From Zygnema cylindricum (lineage: Eukaryota > Streptophyta > Zygnematophyceae > Zygnematales > Zygnemataceae): a stretch of 35,850 nucleotides of DNA. Every line of letters begins with the position of its first letter. The stretch's first letter is position 1. Made by a program: the position numbers and the translations under genes. The notes under the pieces were generated by a model that saw only the letters and a program-made list of their open reading frames with translations, was not told where the DNA came from and did not search any database. This document shows, in pieces, positions 1 through 10,894 of this stretch. The stretch covers positions 1 to 35,850 of the forward strand of contig JBBHKE010000675.1 of NCBI GenBank assembly GCA_037447655.1. The letters are read 5' to 3'.

Positions 1-226
1 AAATTTTTGACGGCGAACTTCGTGGACGGCAGAAGGAATCTTACGGATGCCATCGTGGAGACCGGCAACTATTTGACTTTTGATTCGACTTCGTGCAGCA
101 TCGGCGAAGAATCTTTATCATTATACGGCGCAGAAAACGACAAAGGAATGCGGAAAATTTTGTTACGTGGGAACGAGTTGCAGCGGGAGAGTATTGCAAT
201 CCGGAGGGGGGAGTATGTAAATGGGG
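1..226 (+). CDS. 3' part of a coding exon, unidentified protein (gene enters from the left)
   Basis: The frame starting at base 1 is open for about 75 codons with varied, protein-like composition, including stretches such as VETGNYLTFDSTSC, SLSLYGAENDKG and RKILLRGNELQRES. It then runs into a good splice donor: GTAAGT follows the AATGGG near 226, after which the sequence turns to G-rich and then satellite DNA. The open frame continues past the donor to 384 only through low-complexity sequence, so the exon very probably stops at the donor. No start codon is needed here because the gene continues beyond the window edge. I do not recognise the family. The next exon was not found; it would have to lie beyond the 334-1520 satellite, perhaps in the cassette array, which has the same orientation. 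Confidence 0.5.
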
Positions 227-333
227 TAAGTAGTGGTTTTAAATTCTTTTTGGGGGGAGGGGGGCAGGGAGAGAGGGAGGGATTGATTTTGAATTTTTGG
301 GTGTATTGTGTTGTATCGTATTTTATCGTCTGT

Positions 334-1520
334 ATTGTCACGAATTGTATTGAATTGTATTTTATTTTATCGATTTGTACCTAATTGAATTGTATTGAAT
401 TGTATCGAATTGTGTCGAATTGTATGGAATTGTGTATTGAATTGTATCGAATTGTGTATTGAATTGTATCGAATTGTGTCGAATTGTATTGAATTGTGTA
501 TCGAATTGTATCGAATTGTGTATTGAATTGTATTGAATTGTATCGAATCGTATTGAATTGTATCGAATTGTGTATCAAATTGTATCGAATTGGGTAGTAT
601 TATAATGAATTGTGTATTGAATTGTATCGAATTGTGTATTGAACTGTATTGAATTGTATTGAATTGTACTGAATTGTATCGAATGTATCGAATTGTATGG
701 AATTGTGTATTGAATTGTACTGAATTGGCTGAATCGTATTATATTTTATCGAATCGTATCAAATTGTATCGAATCATAATGAATTGTATCGAATTGTGTG
801 GAATTGTATGGAATTGTGTATTGATTATTATTGAATTGTACTGAATTGTATCAAAATGTATTAAATTGTGTATCGAATTGTATCGAATTGTGTATTGAAT
901 TGTATTGAATTGTATCGAGTTGTATCGAATTGTATCCAATTGTGTCGAATTGTGAATTGAATTGTATTGAATTGTATAGAATTGTACTGAACTGTAACGA
1001 ATGTGTCGAATTGTATAGAATTGTGATTGAATTGTATTGAAATGTGTTGAATTGGCTCGAATCGTATTATATTTCATCGAATCGTATCGAATTGTATCGA
1101 ATTGTAGTGAATTGTATATTTGAATTGTATTGAATTGGCTCGAATCGTATTATATTTTATCGAATCGTGTTGAATTGTATCGAATTGAATCATATTTTGT
1201 ATTAAATTGTAATGAACTGCATTGAGCTGTATTGAATTGCGTTGAATTGTATTGAATTATGTATTGAATTGTATTGAATTGTGTATTGAATTATGTCGAA
1301 TTGTATTGAACTCTATTGAATTGTATTGAATTGCGTCGAATGTATTGAATTGTATCGAATTGTGTATTGAATTGTATTGAATTGTATCGAGTTGTATCGA
1401 ATCGTACTTTATTGAATTGTATGGTATTGTATTTTGTTGTGTTGTGTAGTTATTGTATTGTGAAATGTTGTGTTATATAGAATAGTATAGTATTGTATCG
1501 TATTATATTATAGTTGTAAG
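334..1520. repeat. AT-rich decamer satellite (GAATTGTAT[T/C] type)
   Basis: About 1.2 kb is built from imperfect copies of a roughly 10-base unit, GAATTGTATT or GAATTGTATC, with frequent GAATTGTGTA variants that give a local 22-base higher-order rhythm. Copies become irregular after about 1400 and fade by 1520. Open frames here are artefacts of the repeat, rich in YNSIQF-like patterns on the minus strand. It may lie in the intron following the exon at 1-226. Confidence 0.95.
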
Positions 1521-2158
1521 AAATTATTTTAAAATTCTTTTATTTTACTATTTTATTTTTTGACATTCATCCTTTTTTTTGAAAAAAATTGTTTATTGCA
1601 GAAACGCTTTCTCCTTCATCTTCTCCTTCTCTCTCTTCTTCTCCCTCTCCCTCTCCCTCTCCCTCTAAAGTCTATTAACCTTCCACTTCCCTCCCCCCCT
1701 CCCCTTTCAGCAACGTCACACTCTCTGCTCCCTCACCCCGGCACCCACCCCATCTCCTCATTCCCCAGCCCCTCCCAAACAATCCTTCTCTCCCTTCCTC
1801 TTCCTCTCCCCCTCTCCGACAAGGGAAGTTTTACGTCAAAATGTAAATTAGTGTAGCAATACAGATTTTTGAATAACTTTTTTCTTTAATAAGATTCATA
1901 AAAAATGTAAAAAAACGTCCTCTCCCTCTATTCGACCCTCTCCCTCTCCCTCTTCAGTGTGACAACGATTTTGTAGTTGTCTGAAATTATTTTGCTCTGC
2001 TCGCTCTCTCTTTCCCTTTCCCTCATCCATTTCCATCTCCCTCTCTTCAGTCACAACTTTCGCAAATTGGCTCCACTCCTTCTCTCCCATTTCTCTTGCA
2101 AGGGTCTCATGAGTCATTTTGCTCATGCATTTTTTTTCGGCAATGACAAAATATAGAT
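1521..2158. other. Pyrimidine-rich non-coding stretch with CTCTCC runs
   Basis: The + strand is rich in C and T, with hexamer runs of CTCTCC near 1640-1670 and 1920-1950. No convincing exon was seen. The text resembles the pyrimidine tracts inside the cassette array that follows, so it may be a diverged left edge of that array or intron sequence. Confidence 0.5.
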
Positions 2159-2499
2159 GTTGGTCGCATTGGAAATTGGAGCTTACGACGTTCGATTCTC
2201 TCAACTAGCCATGATTTACAATTTTTGAGGTATTTTTTAAAGGAATAGAGAAAGAAAGATAGTGGCGGCTATCCCTTTTCTCTCTCCCATCCCTTCTTAC
2301 TCTCCGGCTCCCTCTCCACTGTCGCTTCCCGTCCCTCATTCTTCCACTTCCTTTCCTTCTCTCTCTTTGTCCCTCCTCGCTGCAAGCATTTCATGACTCT
2401 TTTTATTCATGCGTCTCTAATTTATATGTCGTTTTTTCTTTTTTGTCCCCTCTTTTTATTTCCCCGATCTCTTGTCGCTGTTGTATTCTTTCGCACGAG

Positions 2500-2598
2500 G
2501 AGTTTAAACGGAAGGGATTTGCGAAGGAAATTTATGGGAAAAAATAAAGGAGTTGCCCATTTTGATCGAAAGCTCCAAGTTTTGTTCGAAATCTCCAG
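2500..2598 (+). other. Cassette A1 (99-bp exon-like)
   Basis: It is bounded by CACGAG upstream and CCAG|GTGAGT downstream. One frame is open throughout and gives a basic peptide containing GRDLRRKFMGKNKG and RKLQVLFEISR. The other frame starting EEFKRKGFAKEIYGKK hits stops. Confidence 0.5.
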
Positions 2599-2899
2599 GT
2601 GAGTTTTAACTATCTCTTCTTTTCTCTCCCCTCCCTCTCCCTCTCCCTCTCCCTCTCCCTCTCCAAATGTTTGTGTTGTTTTTGTTTTTTATTTGTCTTT
2701 CATAGAAAAAGATAGGGTGAAGGTAAGGGAGAGGAATTAGAGAAGAAGAGGCCGCCACCTCTTTTTCCCTCCGCCTCTCCATGTTTTACTCCTTAAACCA
2801 GTCCCATTGCTCTTTTCATCCCCTGTCTTTTTTTCTTATGTTTTTTCACCTTTTTTTCTTACAAGATGTGTTTTTTTTGTTTTTTCCTTTTCTTCCGAG

Positions 2900-2998
2900 G
2901 AGTGCACCTCGAAGCGATTGGCGAAGGAAATTTATGGAAGAAAAAAGAGGATTTGCCCATTTTCATCGAAATCTCCAAATTTTGGTTGGAATCGCGAG
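2900..2998 (+). other. Cassette B1 (99-bp exon-like)
   Basis: It aligns to cassette A without gaps over 99 bases although about a fifth of positions differ. It is bounded by CCGAG and GCGAG|GTTAGT. Two frames are open: one gives SDWRRKFMEEKRGFAHFHR, the other KRLAKEIYGRKKRICPF. Confidence 0.5.
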
Positions 2999-3520
2999 GT
3001 TAGTCCTAATTTATCTCTTTTTGATCTCTTTTTGTCTTTTGATGATGAAATAAACCAAATGTCGGTCGCATTGACTTTTTTGCTTGTTGTCTTTTTCTTT
3101 CGATGATGACGAAATCCCGACATCTGTTGCACTCACATTTTGTAACTTTTTGTCTTTTTACGACGATGACAAAATATAGATGTCGGCCGCATTGGAAATT
3201 GGAGCTTACGACGTTTGATTCTCACAACTCGCCATGATTAACAATTTTAGAGGTGTTTTATTAAAGGAAGGGAGAAAGAAAGATTGTGGCGGCTATCCTT
3301 TTTTGCTCTCCCTTCCCTTCTTACTCTCCGGCTCCCTCTCCACTGTCGCTTCCCGTCCCTCATTCTTCCACTTCCTTCCCTTCTCTCTCTTTGTCCATCC
3401 TCGCTGCAAGCATTTCATGTCTCTTTTTATTCACGCGTCTCTAATTTATTTGTCGTCTTTTTTTTTTCCCCTCTTTTCTTTTCCACGATCTCTTGTCGCT
3501 GTTGTATTCATTCGCCCGAG

Positions 3521-3619
3521 GAGTTTAAACGGAAGGGATTTGCGAAGGAAATTTATGGGAAAAAATAAAGGAGTTGCCCATTTTGATCGAAAGCTCCAAG
3601 TTTTGTTCGAAATCTCCAG
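3521..3619 (+). other. Cassette A2 (99-bp exon-like)
   Basis: Same boundaries and peptide as A1 (AG before, CCAG|GTGAGT after). It is essentially identical to A1. Confidence 0.5.
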
Positions 3620-3915
3620 GTGAGTTTTAACTATCTCTTCTTTTCTCTCCCCTCCCTCTCCCTCTCCCTCTCCCTCTCCCTCTCCATATGTTTGTGTTGT
3701 TTTTGTTTTTTATGTCTTTCATTGAAAAAGATAGGTTGATGGTAAGGGAGAGGAATTAGAGAAAAAGTGGCCGCCACCTCTTTTTCCCTCCGCCTCTCCA
3801 TGTTTTTCTCCTTAAACCAGTTCCGTTGCTCTTTTCATCCCCTGTCTTTTTCTTATGTTTTTTCACCTTTTTTTCTTACAAGATGTGTTTTTTTTGTTTT
3901 TCCTTTTCGTCCGAG

Positions 3916-4014
3916 GAGTGCACCTCGAAGCGATTAGCGAAGGAAATTTATGGAAGAAAAAAGGGGATTTGCCCATTTTCATCGAAATCTCCAAATTTTG
4001 GTTGGAATCGCGAG
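3916..4014 (+). other. Cassette B2 (99-bp exon-like)
   Basis: Same boundaries as B1, ending GCGAG|GTTAGT. It has a few substitutions relative to B1, including GATTAGCG for GATTGGCG. Confidence 0.5.
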
Positions 4015-4536
4015 GTTAGTCCTAATTTATCTCTTTTTGATCTCTTTTTGTCTTTTGATGATGAAATAAACCAAATGTCGGTCGCATTGACTTTTTTGCT
4101 TGTTGTCTTTTTCTTTCGATGATGACGAAATCCCGACATCTGTTGCACTCACATTTTGTAACTTTTTGTCTTTTTACGACGATGACAAAATATAGATGTC
4201 GGCCGCATTGGAAATTGGAGCTTACGACGTTCGATTCTCACAACTCGCCATGATTAACAATTTTAGAGGTGTTTTTTTAAAGGAAGGGAGAAAGAAAGAT
4301 TGTGGCGGCTATCCCTTTTTGCTCTCCCTTCCCTTCTTACTCTCCGGCTCCCTCTCCACTGTCGCTTCCCGTCCCTCATTCTTCCACTTCCTTCCCTTCT
4401 CTCTCTTTGTCCCTTTTCCCTGCAAGCATTTCATGACTCTTTTTATTCATGCGTCTCTAATTTATTTGTCGTCTTTTTTTTTTCCCCTCTTTTCTTTTCC
4501 CCGATCTCTTGTCGCTGTTGTATTCTTTCGCCCGAG

Positions 4537-4635
4537 GAGTTTAAACGGAAGGGATTTGCGAAGGAAATTTATGGGAAAAAATAAAGGAGTTGCCCATTTT
4601 GATCGAAAGCTCCAAGTTTTGTTCGAAATCTCCAG
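4537..4635 (+). other. Cassette A3 (99-bp exon-like)
   Basis: Same length and edges as A1 and A2, ending CCAG|GTGAGT. Confidence 0.5.
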
Positions 4636-4935
4636 GTGAGTTTTAACTATCTCTTCTTTTCTCTCCCCTCCCTCTCCCTCTCCCTCTCCCTCTCCCTCTC
4701 CAAATGTTTGTGTTGTTTTTGTTTTTTATTTGTCTTTCATTGAAAAAGATAGGTTGATGGTAAGGGAGAGGAATTAGAGAAGAAGAGGCCGCCACTTCTT
4801 TTTCCCTCCGCCTCTCCATGTTTTTCTCCTTAAACCAGTTTCGTTGCTCTTTTCATCCCCTGTCTTTTTTTCTTTTGTTTTTTCACCTTTTTTTCTTACA
4901 AGATGTGTTTTTTTTGTTTTTCCTTTTCGTCCGAG

Positions 4936-5034
4936 GAGTGCACCTCGAAGCGATTGGCGAAGGAAATTTATGGAAGAAAAATGGGGATTTGCCCATTTTC
5001 ATCGAAATCTCCAAATTTTGGTTGGAATCGCGAG
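4936..5034 (+). other. Cassette B3 (99-bp exon-like)
   Basis: Same length and edges as B1 and B2. The segment after GGAAGAAAAA reads TGGGGATTTGCC, a substitution variant of the other copies. Confidence 0.5.
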
Positions 5035-5556
5035 GTTAGTCCTAATTTATCTCTTTTTGATCTCTTTTTGTATTTTGATGATGAAATAAACCAAATGTCG
5101 GTCGCATTGACTTTTTTGCTTGTTGTCTTTTTCTTTCGATGATGACGAAATCCCGACATCTGTTGCACTCACATTTTGTAACTTTTTGTCTTTTTACGAC
5201 GATGACAAAATATAGATGTCGGCCGCATTGGAAATTGGAGTTTACGACGTTCGATTCTCACAACTCGCCATGATTAACAATTTTAGAGGTGTTTTTTTAA
5301 AGGAAGGGAGAAAGAAAGATTGTGGCGGCTATCCTTTTTTACTCTCCCTTCCCTTCTTACTCCCCGGCTCCCTCTCCACTGTCGCTTCCCGTCCCTCATT
5401 CTTCCACTTCATTCCCTTCTCTCTCTTTGTCCCTCTTCGCTGCAAGCATTTCATGACTCTTTTTATTCATGCGTCTCTAATTTATTTGTCGTCTTTTTTT
5501 TTTCCCCTCTTTTCTTTTCCCCGATCTCTTGTTGCTGTTGTATTCTTTCGCCCGAG

Positions 5557-5655
5557 GAGTTTAAACGGAAGGGATTTGCGAAGGAAATTTATGGGAAAAA
5601 ATAAAGGAGTTGCCCATTTTGATCGAAAGCTCCAAGTTTTGTTCGAAATCTCCAA
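5557..5655 (+). other. Cassette A4 (exon-like, altered donor)
   Basis: Same body as A1-A3, but the 3' edge reads CCAAGTGAGT instead of CCAGGTGAGT. The last exon base and donor context differ by one substitution; a GT remains. Confidence 0.45.
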
Positions 5656-5880
5656 GTGAGTTTTAACTATCTCTTATTTTCTCTCCCCTCCCTCTCCCTC
5701 TCCCTCTCCCTCTCCCTCTCCAAATGTTTGTGTTGTTTTTGTTTTTTATTTGTCTTCGCCTCTCCATGTTTTTCTCCTTAAACAAGTCCCATTGCTCTTT
5801 TCATCCCCTGTCTTTTTTTTTATGTTTTTTCCCCTTTTTTTCTTACAAGATGTGTTTTTTGTTTTTCCTTTTCGTCCGAG

Positions 5881-5977
5881 GAGTGCACCTCGAAGCGATT
5901 GGCGAAGGAAATTTATGGAAAAAAAAATGGATTTGCCATTTTCATCGAACTCTCCATATTTTGGTTGGAATCACGAG
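5881..5977 (+). other. Cassette B4 (exon-like, 97 bp)
   Basis: This copy is two bases shorter than the other B cassettes, with the differences in the A-run and GCC(C)ATT region, so its frame differs. Its edge reads CACGAG|GTTAGT. The unit that holds it is also shorter, lacking part of the sequence between A and B. Confidence 0.45.
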
Positions 5978-6419
5978 GTTAGTCCTAATTTATCTCTTTT
6001 TGATCTCTTTTTGTCTTTTGATGATGAAATAAACCAAATGTCGGTCGCATTGACTTTTTTGCTTGTTGTCTTTTTCTTTCGATGATGACGAAATCCCGAC
6101 ATCTGTTGCACTGACATTTTGTATCTTTTTGTCTTTTTACGACGATGACAAAATATAGATGTCGGCCGCATTGGAAATTGGAGCTTACGGCTTTCGATTC
6201 TCACAACTTGCCATGATTTACAATTTTTGAGGTATTTTTTTAAAGGAAGGGAGAAAGAAAGATAGTGGCGGCTATCCCTTTTCGCTCTCCCTTCCCTTCT
6301 TACTCTCCGGCTCCCTCTCCACTGTCGCTTTCCGTCCCTCATTGTTATCTTTTTGTTTTGTTTTTCTTCCATTTTTCTTACCTAAGGTTTTTTTATGTTT
6401 TTTTTCTTTTTCGTACGAG

Positions 6420-6500
6420 GAGCGCAAATGGAAGGGAGTTGTGAAGGAATTTAATGGGAAAAAAAAGAGGAGATGCCTTTTTTGATCGGGGTTTTTGAAG
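6420..6500 (+). other. Degenerate terminal cassette
   Basis: After CGTACGAG the sequence still resembles a cassette (GGAAGGGAGTTGTGAAGGAA, GGGAAAAAAAAGAGGAG, TTTTTTGATCG) but is diverged and lacks the donor. It marks the worn right end of the array. Confidence 0.45.
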
Positions 6501-6994
6501 AATATATTGTTTGTGGTCGTTTATTTTTTGGTTATTTAACATTATTTTTATTCGTGTCCCGTTCTTTTTGGAGGTAGTCTTTTTAGTTTGATAGTTTGTT
6601 CTCATTTGGTTAAGTACGCGATAGCGAGAAGGTGTTTGTTTTTGGATTTTTTTCAGTAGGTAAGATGAATTTTGTTTTGTATGTTTTTGCTTCTTTGCAG
6701 TATTGTTAGTTTCAGGATTATGATTTTAAATTGGACAAAATAAGAATTGATTGTACATGTAGGAATGTGGAAAAGGGGGTTTTAAAACATTGGGGTAGTT
6801 AAGTGTGTATATGGTTCTAATAGTTTTAGGTTCTTTTTAGTCTTTTGTTTTAGTTTCTTAGTTGGCATTGTACTTTTTTTGTATTCTTTCTTTTCAACGA
6901 TAAAGAAGGTATTTTATGGTGTAATGTTATCGTGTTGTAGTTTTATTGTGCTTTTGGTTCAACGTTGAAACTTTACTTCAATTGTTGTTGACCT
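6501..6994. other. AT-rich stretch with no gene seen
   Basis: Between the cassette array and the second satellite the + strand is T-rich unique sequence. No open frame with protein-like composition or splice context was found. Confidence 0.5.
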
Positions 6995-7285
6995 GGTTTT
7001 TCAAACCGTTCAGACCGTTTTTGTCCAATTGTTTCCTTTTCGAACTATTTTTCTATCTCGGTTTTTCAGTCCGTTTTTCAGACTGTTTGTTCAGACTTTT
7101 TCTTACCGTTTTGAGACTGTTTTCAGGCCGTTTTTTTGGACTGTTTTTTCACACCATTTTTCCGGACCCTTGTTATATTCTTGTTTTTCCGACCGTTCTT
7201 CCAGACCGCTTTTTGAGGAATTTTTTAGCCCTTTTTTTTTCGAACCGTTTTTGGGTCCGTTTTTCGAGACCGTTTTATTGAATTA
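6995..7285. repeat. CAGACCGTTTTT-type satellite, left block
   Basis: Imperfect tandem copies of a 10-13 base unit, TTTTTCAGACCG and close variants, with variable T-run length. Open frames rich in Phe, Arg and Pro on + and Lys-rich on - are products of the repeat. This is the same satellite as 7666-9588. Confidence 0.9.
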
Positions 7286-7665
7286 GTAGTCATGGCAGCG
7301 GGCAGGAATACAAAAAGGACAGAAAAGGGGCAAGTAAAATGATTGCCAAAATAGTTGATAAAAAGTTGTTAATTACAATGAAGACAAAAACTGCTAAAGT
7401 AGTAACTGAGTGTGACATAGTGTCACTCTGACAAAACTGTACTACAGCCTACGTGATCTTGAAGGGTCACTTGTCTTTTCTAGCATGTCGAAAGGGCAAA
7501 GTGTCCTTTCGTAATAAGAGAAAAATATCTAAATCTGAATCTAAGACAGAGGTATAGAAAGAATAGATAACCAAAAGTAGAGTACTAAGCTACGTTATCT
7601 AGCACTAAGACTAGTAAATCTAGTTTGTAGCAAAGGAGAATAAGGACGAAACTAGGATTCCAACA
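7286..7665. mobile_element. Unique insertion splitting the CAGACCG satellite
   Basis: About 380 bases of non-repetitive A-rich sequence interrupts the satellite. It ends in GGATTCCAACA, the kind of 3' terminus seen in many copia-type LTRs (ending CA), but the matching TGTTGG start is not visible on the left. It contains a 6-bp-arm palindrome at 7412-7426 (GTGACA/TGTCAC) and a 7-bp-arm hairpin at 7489-7511 (CGAAAGG/CCTTTCG). CGTTTT flanks both sides, but the satellite itself supplies that motif, so it is not proof of a target-site duplication. The mobile-element call is an inference. Confidence 0.35.
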
Positions 7666-9588
7666 CGTTTTTGGACCCTTGTTTAAACCGTTTTTCATAC
7701 CGTTTGAAGACCATTTTCACACCGTTTTTTGTACCGTTTTCTCGTCCACATTTAGACTGTTTTCATATTATTTTTGTCCGCTTTTCAGACCGTTTTTCAC
7801 AACGTTTTTTCCGACCGTTTTTTTTTTTTTTTTCTTTTTAACCGTTTTTATAAATCATTTTTCAGACCGTTTTTTTCTGACCGTTTTTTTAACAGTTTTT
7901 TCGGACCGTTTTTTCAGTCCGTTTTTTCAGACCGTTTTTCCAGACCATTTTTTCCGGCGCTTTTTCAGACCTTTGCTTTTCGACCATTTTTTCACTTTTT
8001 TCGGACCGTTTTTGTGGACAGTCTTCCAGACCGTTTTTTAGAGCGTTTTTTGTACCGTATTTTTTTTTTTTCCTTTTTTTCAGACTGCTTTTCAGACCTT
8101 TGTTTATACCGTTTTTTGGACCATTTTTTAAACCTTTTTTTTATACAGTTTTTTGGACTGATTTCTCATACCCTTTTTTTCGGGCCGTTTTTCGGACTAA
8201 GACCGTTTTTTTAGTCAGTTTTTTCGGACCATTTTTCAGACCGTTTTTAAGACATGTTTTCAGACCGCTTTTTCACACTTTTTTCTTTAGACCCTTCTTT
8301 TCGAACTGTTTTTCGGTCCGTTTTTCCAGACCGTTTTTGGACCCTTTTTAGACCGTTTTTCAGACTTTTTTAGACCGTTTTCACACTGTTTTTTGTACTG
8401 TTTTCTGGTCCGTTTTTAGACCGTTTTCATATTTTTTTAGTCCGCTTTTCAGACCGTTTTCAGTCCGTTTTACACAGTTTCTTAGGACGTTTTTTGGCCG
8501 TTTTAAAGATCGTTTTGTCGGGCCTTTTTATGTCGTTTTTTTTCGGACTGTTTTTTAAATCATTTTTTTTCGACCGTTTTTTCGGACGATTTTTCAGACC
8601 GTTTTTTCGGAACGTTTTTTTATATCGTTTTTTTAGAGCGCTTTTCACACCTCTTTGTCAGACCGTTTTTCCAGACGGTAACTGACCGTGTTTTAGACCG
8701 TTTTTTCAGACCAGTCCATTTTTTCAGTCCGTTTTTTCCAGAAGCTTTTTTCAGATCGTTCATAAGTGCGTTTTTTTCTACCTTCTTTTCAGGCCAGTGC
8801 GTTTTCACGGTCCGTTTTTTTAGACTTGTTTCAGACCGATCTTTTATAGCTTTTTTTCCGACCATTTTTTTAGATAGTTCTTCGGACCGTTTTTTCTGAC
8901 CGCTTTCAGGACCGTATTTCCTGATTGTTTTTTCAGACAGTTTTTTTTTTCACTTTTTTTCTGACCATTTTTTTTCAGACGGTTTTTTTTTTCAATTTTT
9001 TTCCGACCATTTTTTCAGTGTCATTTTTTTAGAGCGTTTTTCACACCCATCTTTCTGACCCTTTTTTGATTGTTTGACTGTTTTTTGACCGTTTTTGATG
9101 CCGTTTTTTGGAGCGTTATTTCTGGGCGTTTTTTGTGGCCGGCTTTAACGCCGTTATTACATACTGTACTTCTGAACCGTTTTTTATCATTTTTCAGCCG
9201 TTTTCTATATTATTTTTTTTCAACCGTTTTTTCAGCCCTTGTTTTCAGACCCTTTTTTTCGTACCGTTTTATTGCACTATTTTTTCAGACGTCTTGCCTG
9301 GCGGCTTTTTCAGTCCCTTTTTTCCAGACCGTTTCCCCAGACCGCTTTTCAAACCGTATTTTTCAGTCCGTTTTTTCAATCATTTTTTTCAGTCCGTTTT
9401 TTTCAGGGCATTTTTCCACAACGATTTTTTCAAGCCGATTTTTTCAGGCCGATTATTTAGTCTGTTTTTCCGCCAGTTTTTACCGCTGGCTCTTTCAAAC
9501 CGTTGTTCCAGACTATTTTTTCAGTAAGTTTTTCCAGACCGTTTTTTCATACAAGTTTTTCAGACCGTTTTTCTAGACCTTTTTAAAC
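7666..9588. repeat. CAGACCGTTTTT-type satellite, right block
   Basis: Nearly 2 kb of imperfect copies of the same short unit as the left block, with spacer T-runs of 4 to about 15. No copies remain after AGACCTTTTTAAACGGG near 9590. Confidence 0.95.
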
Positions 9589-10894
9589 GGGACGGTCATC
9601 ACCCCCGTCACCGTCTAAAGTTAATACGTAATATATGATTACTAGGATTACTGGCTAGTAATCGCAGATATAGTTCAAAAAGATGTACAACCCACAACAC
9701 TTATATGAAGGATTACGGTTATTCCTGGTAGTAACGCCATGGTAACACGTGCCTGTAACCCAAGTGGGGGTAATTTGTATGGACAATCGCCTATGTGATT
9801 CGGTCCATGTCGCCGTGTTGAGAGCTTGCCCACTCCAAATCAGGGGTCAGCAAGGCCGCGCAGTTGCAGAACTACGCGTCCTGGTTGGTAGGGAAGGGGG
9901 AACCGCGTGAGGCGGGTAACCGAGCACCGCAAACCTCTCGCCCTTGATAGTGGAGGGAACACAAGCCCGAGCGGTAGATGTGGGGTCCCCGGTTACATCA
10001 GCGCGCTTGGAACTTCCAAGTGACAAAAATATTCAGGATGGGCGGACTTACGGGGTTGCTTTTCGTAGTTATTTAATTAGGTTGGGGTTGGGGTTGTAGT
10101 TCTGGCTTTGTCAATTGTCGTGCTTTTCATTTAGAGTTTGGGTGCTTTTATTTTCCTGGTTGTTGTTTTCTTTTTGCTTTTGTTTTTGTTGTGCTGTTAT
10201 TTTATTCCCTTGCTGGTAGTTTTTTCAGTTTCGGCCATGCCACCCCTTTTGTACCCCCGGACTCAGATGGTTAACCATCGCGCGTTTTAATATATCCTGC
10301 GTTTTTTTTTTTTATATTATGTAATTACCCCATAATACTTTCTACGTCCACCAAAAGTGAAAATAGCCTAATGGGCCAGAAACAGAGTGACAATAAAAGA
10401 ACAACGACGTTAGAAATACAACAACTATAAATAGATTCACTTAAAATACAAGAGTTAAGAATACACACACTTGATATCAACGCCCCACTCTGGTCTATCT
10501 TGCTATTAGCCATAAAAAGCCAAAAGTGTTGTCAATTAAGACATTTAGCTTTGAAGTTCACATGATTTCCAACATCAATTTAAAACTAATACCTACTCTT
10601 TTTTCCATTGTCGTTCCTATTTTCTTCCCATACAACACTTTTTTTGCTGTTAAAGCAATACCTGAAAAACTAAGCTTAAAGAAAATGCAGTTCAAACGCG
10701 GCTCCCAGTTTTTTATTAGGATAAAACTTCCTGAAATAACAAAATAAAAAGAGCGACCCCCAGAAACCGATTGGGATAAAACATTCTGCGGTGAGAGTAA
10801 GTCGTTTAACTTACGATTTATCGTTTCTTCGCAGTTTCGGAACGCCTCTTCTTTTTTCCTTTTTCTTTCTCCTTTTTCTTTTTGCTTTACAGTT
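9589..10894. other. Non-coding interval with a GC-richer segment
   Basis: Positions 9700-10010 are clearly richer in G and C than their flanks (for example GGTAACCGAGCACCGCAA near 9920). No open frame, tRNA-type box pair or clear repeat structure was recognised; it could be a decayed mobile-element fragment. The rest to 10894 is AT-rich and includes a long T/A run near 10300 and the 3' flank of the channel gene. Confidence 0.4.

Larger units (their letters stand above)
2159..6500 (+). repeat. Tandem array of ~1-kb units carrying paired exon-like cassettes
   Basis: A landmark (TGTCGGCCGCATTGG-like) recurs near 2159, 3181, 4198, 5218 and 6161, giving unit lengths of about 1,022, 1,017, 1,020 and 943 bases, then a degenerate partial unit. 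Units are nearly identical, so duplication or homogenisation is recent. Each unit has the same order: landmark; pyrimidine-rich stretch; cassette A (99 bp); GTGAGT and a CTCTCC hexamer run; a second pyrimidine stretch; cassette B (99 bp); GTTAGT; then three sub-repeats of a GATGATGA(C)-AAAT...GTCGG(T/C)CGCATTG motif. The hexamer run and AG/GT edges read like exon-intron architecture on the + strand. Whether it is transcribed cannot be seen. Confidence 0.9.

Noticed and set aside
7029-9576. Many overlapping Phe/Arg-rich and Lys-rich frames.
   Set aside because: Products of the CAGACCGTTTTT satellite, with equal openness in several frames.
9653-9669. GGCTAGTAATCGCAGAT, identical to part of the small-subunit rRNA 3' domain.
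   Set aside because: Flanking bases do not resemble rRNA; treated as chance.
10078-10098. GGTTGGGGTTGGGGTTG, similar to a telomere repeat.
   Set aside because: Only two to three units in the interior of a scaffold; too short to support a telomere call.
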